Of a DNA stretch of 25,981 nucleotides, positions 17,810 through 24,739 are shown piece by piece. Below the pieces are notes generated by a model, which had not been told where the DNA came from, did not search any database, and saw only the letters and a list, made by a program, of their open reading frames with translations. Numbering within the stretch: position 1 is the first letter of the stretch; every line of letters starts with the position of its first letter. The position numbers were made by a program, and so were the translations under genes. This DNA is from Bacilli bacterium (GTDB taxonomy: Bacteria > Bacillota_I > Bacilli_A > RFN20 > CAG-826): NCBI GenBank assembly GCA_024413875.1, contig JAKSVY010000022.1, forward strand, positions 1 to 25,981, given 5' to 3'.

Positions 17810-20140
17810 TCACTTATTTTCCCAGAAATTTTTAATAGTTTTCTTTAATTCTTTGTTATTCATAACGATTTCATAATCATACCAGTCACCTGAGAAGATG
17901 CTTGAGTAAGGTGCTCTACAATATCTATCATCAATGAGTAAAGCAACACCTTGGTCGGTTTCTGTTCTAATAAGTCTTCCTACTGCTTGCATGACTTTAT
18001 TGATTGCTGGATATACATAAGCGTAATCAAACCCATCTTGTTCATTTTTGTTCATGTAATCTTTGATTAAATCTCTTTCAAAACATAATTGAGGAAGCCC
18101 TACACCAACAACAATAACGCCAATTAAACGATCACTAACAAGGTCAATCCCTTCACCAAAACTTCCACCCACAATAACAAGCCCTACTGTTGTTCTAGTT
18201 GGATTAGATTCAAATTGTTGAAGGAAGATGACTTTGTCTTCATCTCTCATATCTTTATCTTGTACAAGCAAATTAACGTTTAATTTTTCTAAATGCTCTC
18301 TGATTTGATTTAAATATTCATAACTTGGTACAAAAACAAAATAGTTTCCTACTTTTCCAGAAATAACTGTATCAATGTAATCAACAACCTTGTTTAAGGT
18401 TTCATTACGTTTTTTGTATTGGATAGACGCTCCTGGTGCAACCAAAATCTTTCTATTTTTATGGTCGAATGGAGAGTTTAGTTTCAAGATTGGAGTGTTT
18501 TCATCACCACCAAGAGTTTTAACATAATAATCTGTTGGTGTCATAGTAGCACTAAAAACAATTGAGCCCTTAATTTGTTTGAATGTTTTTCTTAAGTGTG
18601 GGCTTGGATCTAAACAAAATAAATTCACCACTACATCTTTTTCATCTCTAGTTACATACAATGTAAATGAATCGTCAAATAGTTCTAAAAGTTTATTAAA
18701 CTTATTGATTTCAAAGAAGAAATCTAAGAATTCGTTCGTTGCATATGTGTGATGATGTTTATTAATGTCTTGGCACGCTAAAACATAAGCTTCAATACCA
18801 TTTAAATGAGTTGGGGCGAACATTTGGATAACTGTATTGCCATCAGGAAGTTCTTTTAACTCTTTAAACATATTGTTTATGCGTTTTGCGGCGTTTTTAT
18901 ATTTTTTATGGTCTAATTCCTTTACTGCTTTCTTAGCAGCCTTAAATGACTCATATGAGAATGAACATGAATACATTGCCCTACCACGATCCACTAAGTT
19001 ATTAGCTTCATCTACTAACGCTAAAGTTTTGCTTCTATCATCATCAAAATAACGTCTTAAATAGACTTGAGGATCAAACATATAGTTATAGTCACAAACA
19101 ATAACATCAACAAATAAAGATAAATCTAAAGATAATTCAAATGGGCACATTCCATTTAATGATGCAATTTTAAGTATTTCTTGATATCCAAATTTATCGT
19201 ATCCATGAAGTGATTCCATGATAACTTTCTTAAGTTTTGTATAGTAGTTTTTAGCAAATGGACATTCATCTGGATTGCATCCTTTTCCAGGGCAATAACA
19301 GACTTTTTCTTTCGCGGTTATTAATAAATTAGAAATTGTTAGTCCATTTTTCTTTAATAATTCAATGGTAGACATCGCCATATCTTTGCCACTACTTTTT
19401 GCAGTTAAATAAAAGATTTTATCGTTTTGATTATCCGCAAACGATTTGATGAATGGGAATAATGTTGAAATGGTCTTTCCAGTGCCAGTTGGAGCTTCAA
19501 CAAAAAGTTGTCCACCTTTCTTAGAGATTCCATAAGCATATTTTGCTAGTTCTCTTTGACCTGGCCTAAATGATGGAAATGGGAACTTCAAATCTTTCGC
19601 GCTTTCATTTCTTTTTTCAGTTCTATCAAAGATAAAACGATAGAAATCTAAGTAATCAGTTAATAATTTCTTAATTTCTTCTTCGAGTTCATAAACATCA
19701 TACGAAAACTCTTTAATCATTTTCTTTTCATCTATTTGATTGATGTATGTAAGCCTTACTGTCGCTCTTTTATAGCCTTTTTCGTGAGCATACATCAATG
19801 CATAGCACTTAGCCTGTCCTAAATGCCATTCTTTTTGTGTTTCATAAAACTCTTTTAAATCCGCGACGGTAGTCTTGATTTCATCAAGAACAAATGAATC
19901 TTTATTAATAATAAGGCCATCTGCGCGGCCATCTAAAGTAATCTTAAAGTCATCAACAACAAAGGTTTCTTTAAGATAATATTCAGAAATATAGAATTCC
20001 CCCATCTTTTGTTGATAGTAAGCGTGAAGTCTACTTCCTTCATTCATAGTGGCTTTGTTAAAAACACGATTATCAATATCGCCTACTCTTAATAAGAAAT
20101 CGACCAATTGGTGAACGCTTAACTTGAATTCTTTATTCAT
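17810..20140 (-). CDS. RecB-like nuclease fused to XPD/DinG-type iron-sulfur helicase
   Basis: 776 aa. Residues 1-175 look like a PD-(D/E)XK nuclease of the RecB/Cas4 type: GSRLHAYY (H39), GRADG (D74), DEIKTT (E87, K89) and QAKCYALMYA (Q109, Y113). From residue 190 there is a superfamily-2 helicase: Walker A APTGTGKT (216-223), cysteines C281/C283, C288, C293 and C332 suited to an iron-sulfur cluster, Walker B VDEAN (376-380, where relatives have DEAH), SATMTP, GGSFGEGIDL and motif VI QAVGRLIRTETDQG (from 718). The architecture is that of the nuclease-helicases grouped with DinG, so it probably unwinds damaged or branched DNA and cuts it. The ATG at 20140 has no Shine-Dalgarno, and a TAAAAT box lies 7 bases before it. 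The Walker B substitution H to N is the main oddity. The exact pathway is unknown. Confidence 0.85.
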   Translation of the reverse strand: MNKEFKLSVHQLVDFLLRVGDIDNRVFNKATMNEGSRLHAYYQQKMGEFYISEYYLKETFVVDDFKITLDGRADGLIINKDSFVLDEIKTTVADLKEFYETQKEWHLGQAKCYALMYAHEKGYKRATVRLTYINQIDEKKMIKEFSYDVYELEEEIKKLLTDYLDFYRFIFDRTEKRNESAKDLKFPFPSFRPGQRELAKYAYGISKKGGQLFVEAPTGTGKTISTLFPFIKSFADNQNDKIFYLTAKSSGKDMAMSTIELLKKNGLTISNLLITAKEKVCYCPGKGCNPDECPFAKNYYTKLKKVIMESLHGYDKFGYQEILKIASLNGMCPFELSLDLSLFVDVIVCDYNYMFDPQVYLRRYFDDDRSKTLALVDEANNLVDRGRAMYSCSFSYESFKAAKKAVKELDHKKYKNAAKRINNMFKELKELPDGNTVIQMFAPTHLNGIEAYVLACQDINKHHHTYATNEFLDFFFEINKFNKLLELFDDSFTLYVTRDEKDVVVNLFCLDPSPHLRKTFKQIKGSIVFSATMTPTDYYVKTLGGDENTPILKLNSPFDHKNRKILVAPGASIQYKKRNETLNKVVDYIDTVISGKVGNYFVFVPSYEYLNQIREHLEKLNVNLLVQDKDMRDEDKVIFLQQFESNPTRTTVGLVIVGGSFGEGIDLVSDRLIGVIVVGVGLPQLCFERDLIKDYMNKNEQDGFDYAYVYPAINKVMQAVGRLIRTETDQGVALLIDDRYCRAPYSSIFSGDWYDYEIVMNNKELKKTIKNFWENK

Positions 20141-20147
20141 GATTATG

Positions 20148-20155
20148 ATTTTACA
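20148..20155 (-). promoter_or_regulatory. Candidate -10 of the nuclease-helicase gene
   Basis: TGTAAAAT on the minus strand, with TAAAAT ending 7 bases before the ATG. The -35 is weak. It is listed because the same -10-to-ATG spacing is seen at ybeY and lepA. Confidence 0.4.
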
Positions 20156-20189
20156 ATAATTCTTAGAGATTAAATAGTTTTAATATTAT

Positions 20190-20229
20190 TAATTTTTTTA
20201 TTAGAAAAGCCACTTTATCGCAAGTGGCT
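20190..20229 (-). terminator. Rho-independent terminator after fmt
   Basis: An 8-bp stem AGCCACTT/AAGTGGCT (20208-20215 with 20222-20229) with a six-base loop is followed on the minus strand by TTTTCTAATAAAAAAA, starting 5 bases after the fmt stop. The U tract is short (four), so efficiency may be moderate. Confidence 0.7.
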
Positions 20230-20234
20230 AATTT

Positions 20235-21170
20235 TTAGTTTACTTTGTAATGGTTATAAATCTTTGATCCGTTCGCGAATGATTTACCGTCCATTCTCTT
20301 TTTGCCTTCGAGTTGAACTTCATCAAGAACGATTTGAGCATCTTTCAATTGAAGAGTTACAACTTTCTCCACCGTTATCTCTCCGGCTTCCATATTAACG
20401 TTCTCATTAACTTTATGAGCTTTAAATATCTTAAACTTCTTATTATCTAAGATAACGTATCCACCTGGTTCATTTGATAAGCCGCGAAGATAGTTTAAGA
20501 ATGACTTTGTATCTAAATCTAATGATAATTTTTCATCCTCTGGTTTAATCTTCTTCGCAATTGTTACTTTCGTCTCATCTTGTTCAATTCCTGATAACTC
20601 ACCAGCAATATATTTAGGTAAATCTCTTTGAATAATTGTGTCACATGCTAGGACGAGTTTTTGGACTAAAGATGTATAATTATCACTCTCTTCAATAGTG
20701 ACTTTTTCAAACGAATACATCTTGCCTGAATCCATTCCTTCCGCCATTTCCATAAGGGTGATTCCGGTTTCTTTTTCACCTTCCATAATAGCGCGTTGAA
20801 TAGGCGCTGCACCTCTATATTTAGGAAGGATTGAACCATGTAAATTGATGCATCCAAGAGGTGGTAATTCTAACAATCCAACAGGTACGATTTGACCATA
20901 CGCCATAGTGAGAATTAAATCAGGGTTAATTTTATTAACAAAAGAAAAATCCTCGCGAATTTTATGAGGTTGAAATACAGGAATGTTATGAGCTTCTGCC
21001 ACTACTTTTGTTGGAACTTTTTCAAGAATGTGTTTTCTTCCAACGTATTGATCTTCTTGAGCAACAACTCCAACAACATTGTAGCCATATTTTAAAAGGG
21101 ACTCTAAAACAGCAGCACTCATGCTTGGTGTTCCCATATATAGAATACGAACTTCTTTAATATCTTTCAT
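20235..21170 (-). CDS. fmt: Methionyl-tRNA formyltransferase
   Basis: Formylates the initiator Met-tRNA using 10-formyl-tetrahydrofolate. The 311 aa protein has the N-terminal formyltransferase domain, ILYMGTPSMSAAVLESLL, with catalytic N109 and H111 in INLHGSILPKYRGAAPIQ and D147 in EGMDSG. A C-terminal OB-fold domain begins near residue 200. I use the ATG at 21170, preceded by GAGGT at 8-10 bases. An upstream ATG at 21191 overlaps a consensus TATAAT box and is therefore unlikely to be translated. It is a single-gene unit here: the usual partners def, priA and rsmB are not adjacent. Confidence 0.97.
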   Translation of the reverse strand: MKDIKEVRILYMGTPSMSAAVLESLLKYGYNVVGVVAQEDQYVGRKHILEKVPTKVVAEAHNIPVFQPHKIREDFSFVNKINPDLILTMAYGQIVPVGLLELPPLGCINLHGSILPKYRGAAPIQRAIMEGEKETGITLMEMAEGMDSGKMYSFEKVTIEESDNYTSLVQKLVLACDTIIQRDLPKYIAGELSGIEQDETKVTIAKKIKPEDEKLSLDLDTKSFLNYLRGLSNEPGGYVILDNKKFKIFKAHKVNENVNMEAGEITVEKVVTLQLKDAQIVLDEVQLEGKKRMDGKSFANGSKIYNHYKVN

Positions 21171-21189
21171 CTTTGAAACCTCGTTAATC

Positions 21190-21195
21190 ATTATA
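21190..21195 (-). promoter_or_regulatory. -10 box of fmt
   Basis: TATAAT on the minus strand, about 20 bases before the fmt ATG. A TTCAAA at 18 bases upstream is a possible -35. It implies a short leader containing GAGGT and rules out the upstream ATG. Confidence 0.6.
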
Positions 21196-21338
21196 TGATA
21201 ATCATCTTTAATTTTGAATATAAATATATAAAACGTAACCAGTCAAAATATATTTACTTTTATGCTTATAGTAATATTTATAATAAGCAAGCATGTATAT
21301 TAAATCGTTATTTTTCGTTTGTTTTTAAAAAAATAATG

Positions 21339-21347
21339 ATATGATTT
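21339..21347 (+). promoter_or_regulatory. Candidate extended -10 of the acyl ligase gene
   Basis: TGATATGAT lies about 70 bases before the ATG at 21414, with weak TTTGTT/TTGTTT sequence 15-16 bases upstream. The leader would contain two small hairpins (CACC/GGTG and CAATT/AATTG) and AAAGGAG before the ATG. I do not recognise a riboswitch in it. Confidence 0.45.
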
Positions 21348-21413
21348 ACTACGTTAAACACCTTTATGGTGGACTCAATTGTTTATACAAATTGATTGTA
21401 AAGGAGTAGTACT

Positions 21414-23417
21414 ATGTACCCAGAATATCAAAAAGTTAAACAATTCTTCTCTACTGCTGAAGACTTGTTAAAAACCAATTGCACTATGGCGGATATCTAT
21501 GAATTCGCTACATCTAAAGATCACAAGAGAAACAATGCTGTTACAGTATTAAATGAAAAAGGAAAACCTGTTTCATATAATTACGCTAAATATAGAGTTA
21601 AAACAAACGAAACAGCTGCTAAATTAGCAACACTTTTAAATGGTGTTGAAAAAGACTCTGTTGTCGGCTTAAAAGTTAAGAACTCACCACAATGGGTTCA
21701 CATCTTTTGGTCTATTTTAATGAACGGTTTCCGTCCATTATTAATCGATGCAAAGCTTGCAAAAGAAAATACTGAAAATTTATTAAGAGATTCTAAAGCT
21801 GTTGCTATCGTTACTAACGAAATCTCTTCTTATAGTGTTAACACTATTAATGTCGATGCTCTTGAAGAAGCAAAGATGCAATTATCTTTCTCTCCTACAT
21901 GGGCAAATAACCTTATGTTTTGTTCAAGTGGAACAACAGGTAACATTAAGTTAATGGTTTATAGCGGAGAAAACATTTGTAATCAAATCGCTGCTGCTAT
22001 TTCAATGCCAGAAGAAACAAAGGATATTATGAACAAGGATGAAATCAATATCTTGGCCTTTGTCCCATTCCACCATATCTTCGGTTTCGTTGCAGTCTTC
22101 TTATGGTACACATTCTTCGGTAAGAACATTGTCTTCTTAAAAGATATGTCTACATCAGAAATTCAAAAGACATGCCAAAACTGTAATGTTACTCACATTT
22201 ATTCAGTCCCATTATTCTGGGACGCAATTGCTCAAGGTTTCTTAAGAAAAGTTGCCTTAGCAGGTGAAGATAAGCTTTCATTAGTAACTAAGATGATTGA
22301 TTACAACCATGGTAAGATCACTGCTAAAGAAGCTGGCCTTGCTTCAACAAAGATTGCTGCAAAGAAAGTTCAAGGAATGCTTCTTGGTCACCACGTTAAA
22401 TACTGTATTTCAGGTGGAGGCGGTATCTCTACTGAAACATTAAGAATCATCAATGGTATCGGCTATCCATTATATAATGGATATGGTATGACAGAAATTG
22501 GTGTTGCCTGTGTTGAATTATCACCAAAGCTCGAAGACAGAATGCTTGGCAGTATTGGTAAGCCATTATATGGATACGAATTCACTATCGATGAAAGTGC
22601 TTCAAAAGTTCCTGGCGAAGGTGAATTATTAATCAAATCAAAAGTTATCCACATTCAAGAAATCATCAATGGAGAACTCCAAGATGCTAACCTTGATAAT
22701 GGTTTCATGAGAACTGGTGATATCGCTACTAGAGACGATACAAATAGATACTACATTAAGGGTCGTATTAAAGACGTTATCATTAACTCAAATGGCGAAA
22801 ACGTTTATCCAGACGAAATCGAAAGCTACTTTGCTGAACTTGAACACGTTAACAAACTCGTTGTTCTCGGTGTTAAGAAAGGTAATGCTGCTAACGCTAC
22901 TATCACATGTGTTCTTGAATTGAAGTCAGATGTTGATGAAGAAATCTTAGAAGAACTCAAAAATAAATGTAAAGAAATTAACGACACTCTTTCTAATGAA
23001 AGAAAGGTCGGAGAATTCCTTATCGCTGTCGATAAACTTCCTTTAACAACAACAATGAAAGTTCAACGTTTCAAAGTTAAAGAAGCAATTGTTAACAAAC
23101 CAGAACAATTTATTGGTTTCAATGATAAGAAAGAAATCAAGTCATTCGACGGCTACGATCAAGCAGTTGTTGAACCAATTGTTAAGACACTTAGAAAGTT
23201 ATTTGCTAAAACATTAAGCTTACCAATCGTTAAGGTTGGTGATAATGACCACTGGATCAATGATTTAGGTGGTGACTCAATGTCTTACATTGAAGTATGT
23301 CAAAGTGTTAATGAAGAATTCTCTATCCAACTTCCTGAAGAAGTATATGGTAAATTGACAAATATTAATGAATTTGCCGAAGAAATTCTTCTCTTAAAAG
23401 GAATTAGCAAAAAATAA
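21414..23417 (+). CDS. AMP-forming acyl ligase fused to a C-terminal acyl carrier domain
   Basis: 667 aa, ANL adenylating family. Signatures: P-loop SSGTTG (171-176), PFHHIFG (218-224), GYGMTEIG (356-363), TGD (434-436), GRIKDVIINSNGENVYP (450-466), and the C-terminal catalytic Lys549 in TTTMKVQR. Residues about 585-660 form a carrier protein domain with LGGDSMS, where Ser622 would carry phosphopantetheine. The enzyme probably activates a carboxylic acid, most likely a fatty acid, and loads it on its own carrier domain. There are no condensation, reductase or acyltransferase domains, so the acceptor of the acyl group is unknown. The ATG at 21414 has AAAGGAG upstream. It is on the plus strand with rpsT, opposite to the rest. 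Many C-ending codons suggest good expression. It is not a peptide synthetase. Confidence 0.88.
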   Translation: MYPEYQKVKQFFSTAEDLLKTNCTMADIYEFATSKDHKRNNAVTVLNEKGKPVSYNYAKYRVKTNETAAKLATLLNGVEKDSVVGLKVKNSPQWVHIFWSILMNGFRPLLIDAKLAKENTENLLRDSKAVAIVTNEISSYSVNTINVDALEEAKMQLSFSPTWANNLMFCSSGTTGNIKLMVYSGENICNQIAAAISMPEETKDIMNKDEINILAFVPFHHIFGFVAVFLWYTFFGKNIVFLKDMSTSEIQKTCQNCNVTHIYSVPLFWDAIAQGFLRKVALAGEDKLSLVTKMIDYNHGKITAKEAGLASTKIAAKKVQGMLLGHHVKYCISGGGGISTETLRIINGIGYPLYNGYGMTEIGVACVELSPKLEDRMLGSIGKPLYGYEFTIDESASKVPGEGELLIKSKVIHIQEIINGELQDANLDNGFMRTGDIATRDDTNRYYIKGRIKDVIINSNGENVYPDEIESYFAELEHVNKLVVLGVKKGNAANATITCVLELKSDVDEEILEELKNKCKEINDTLSNERKVGEFLIAVDKLPLTTTMKVQRFKVKEAIVNKPEQFIGFNDKKEIKSFDGYDQAVVEPIVKTLRKLFAKTLSLPIVKVGDNDHWINDLGGDSMSYIEVCQSVNEEFSIQLPEEVYGKLTNINEFAEEILLLKGISKK

Positions 23418-23421
23418 AGTA

Positions 23422-23450
23422 TTGAAACAATAATTTAAGTTTGATAAACT
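23422..23450 (+). promoter_or_regulatory. rpsT promoter
   Basis: TTGAAA (23422-23427), 17-base spacer, TAAACT (23445-23450), about 33 bases before the rpsT ATG. The -10 overlaps a 6-bp inverted repeat AAGTTT/AAACTT. Confidence 0.6.
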
Positions 23451-23483
23451 TATGAGCGTTAATCACAAAAGAGGGTAAATAAT

Positions 23484-23750
23484 ATGGCACAAATCAAATC
23501 ACAAATGAAGAGAATTGGCACTAACGAAAAGTCACGTCAACGTAACGTTTCAGTTCGTAGTGAAGTTCGTACTGCAAGCAAGAAGGTCCGTGTTGCTGTT
23601 GAAGCTAAGGATGTTGCTGCAGCAGAAACAGCACTCAAAGCAGCTATCAAGTTAATCGATAGCTCAGTTTCAGCTGGTGTTACAAAGCGCAATACTGCTG
23701 CTCGCCAAAAATCATCATTACAAAAATTAGTCAACGGATTAAAGGCTTAA
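23484..23750 (+). CDS. rpsT: 30S ribosomal protein S20
   Basis: Primary-binding protein of the 30S body. The 88 aa sequence MAQIKSQMKRIGTNEKSRQRN...VTKRNTAARQKSSLQKLVNGLKA matches the family across its length: a basic, alanine-rich three-helix protein. The ATG at 23484 is preceded by GAGGG. It is transcribed on the plus strand, convergent with holA, whose stop lies only 10 bases beyond. Its likely terminator is inside the holA coding region. Position next to holA agrees with B. subtilis. Confidence 0.97.
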   Translation: MAQIKSQMKRIGTNEKSRQRNVSVRSEVRTASKKVRVAVEAKDVAAAETALKAAIKLIDSSVSAGVTKRNTAARQKSSLQKLVNGLKA

Positions 23751-23760
23751 TTAATTTATA

Positions 23761-24717
23761 TTAATTAGGAAAATTGATTAGAAATAATTCAAATCCATAA
23801 AAGCGGTCAATTTGGCCGCTTTTTATTTGCGAATCTAATTTATAAAGATTGTCTAAAATTCTAGTGAGTTCACTAGGAGAAAATCTATTGTTACGAATAT
23901 TATAAAGATTGGCCTTAACACGGCCTTCTTTTACTTTTAATTCATCAGCAATTTGTGCTGAAGAATATCCAAGTCTATTTAAATATAAGCATTGAGACAT
24001 GAATCTAAAGTTGTTTGCTAATAAAGGAATTAATGAATCTGTCGCTCTTGAACCAAGAAGTTGTAATCCACGATAAATGTCTAATGCAGTCGCCTTTTCG
24101 CCTCTTAAAAGAGCGTTACTAAGTTGAAAAACGTCATCTTCAATAGGTTTTGCAACCATCAAAGTAATATCAAATGCTTTAATATGATTAGAATAAGAAC
24201 ATAATTTAGCGCCTTCGTTTAAAAATCTTGTTAAATCACCGTCAACACGAATTACTAGTTCCTCTACTGCATCATTATCGATTTCAATTCCGCGATCATT
24301 AAAATACTTTTTTACATATTTTGGCCAATCTTCTTTAGAAATATTGTTACATTCAATGATTTGACCATTTTCTTTAACAAGTTTTACAATATCTAACTTT
24401 TCATTAATTTCGCCACCACGAACAATTAAATAAACATCAATTTCGTCTGATGGTACTTTGAATAATTCAGTATATTGTTCAATAACTTCCTTGCTACCAC
24501 CCTTTGATAAGAAATTAACATTATCAATAACAACAGCTTTTCTATCGATTCCTAAAGGTAAGTAATAACAATCATTTAATGCATCGATTGGATCATCTTC
24601 TGATAAATCATACTTCATTACATTAAAATCATCTGGTTCGCCAAGGCGCTCAGCTAAAATACGACTAAGTCGTTTTTTAATCATTGGATATTGTTCACCA
24701 AATAAAATGTAATTCAT
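23761..24717 (-). CDS. holA: DNA polymerase III subunit delta
   Basis: Clamp-loader subunit that opens the beta sliding clamp. 318 aa from the chosen start. The N-terminus MNYILFGEQYPMIKKRLSRI fits the family's 'Y-L-Y-G-E' opening. It is followed by AVVIDNVNFL (degenerate Walker B region), EIDVYLIVRGG, and the helical C-terminal part VFQLSNALLRGEKATALDIYRGL and LKVKEGRVKANLYNI. I place the start at 24717 by this similarity; ATG 24726 (MFYMNYIL) or a TTG at 24756 are alternatives. No clear Shine-Dalgarno is present, and the start lies a few bases after the comEC stop, so coupling is likely. The comEC-holA-rpsT order is conserved in Firmicutes. Confidence 0.93.
   Translation of the reverse strand: MNYILFGEQYPMIKKRLSRILAERLGEPDDFNVMKYDLSEDDPIDALNDCYYLPLGIDRKAVVIDNVNFLSKGGSKEVIEQYTELFKVPSDEIDVYLIVRGGEINEKLDIVKLVKENGQIIECNNISKEDWPKYVKKYFNDRGIEIDNDAVEELVIRVDGDLTRFLNEGAKLCSYSNHIKAFDITLMVAKPIEDDVFQLSNALLRGEKATALDIYRGLQLLGSRATDSLIPLLANNFRFMSQCLYLNRLGYSSAQIADELKVKEGRVKANLYNIRNNRFSPSELTRILDNLYKLDSQIKSGQIDRFYGFELFLINFPN
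23801..23828 (+). terminator. rpsT terminator inside holA
   Basis: Stem AGCGGTC/GGCCGCT (23802-23808 with 23814-23820, one G-U pair), loop AATTT, followed on the plus strand by TTTTATTT. It lies about 50 bases past the rpsT stop, within the last codons of holA on the other strand. Confidence 0.75.
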
Positions 24718-24739
24718 ATAAAACATTTTATTACAAATA

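Noticed and set aside
17810..20140. Cas4 or CRISPR-associated gene, because of the RecB/Cas4-like N-terminus
   Set aside because: No repeats or other cas genes are present, and the rest of the protein is an XPD/DinG-type helicase.
21348..21413. Riboswitch in the acyl ligase leader
   Set aside because: Only two short weak hairpins are seen, with no match to a class I know and too little sequence.
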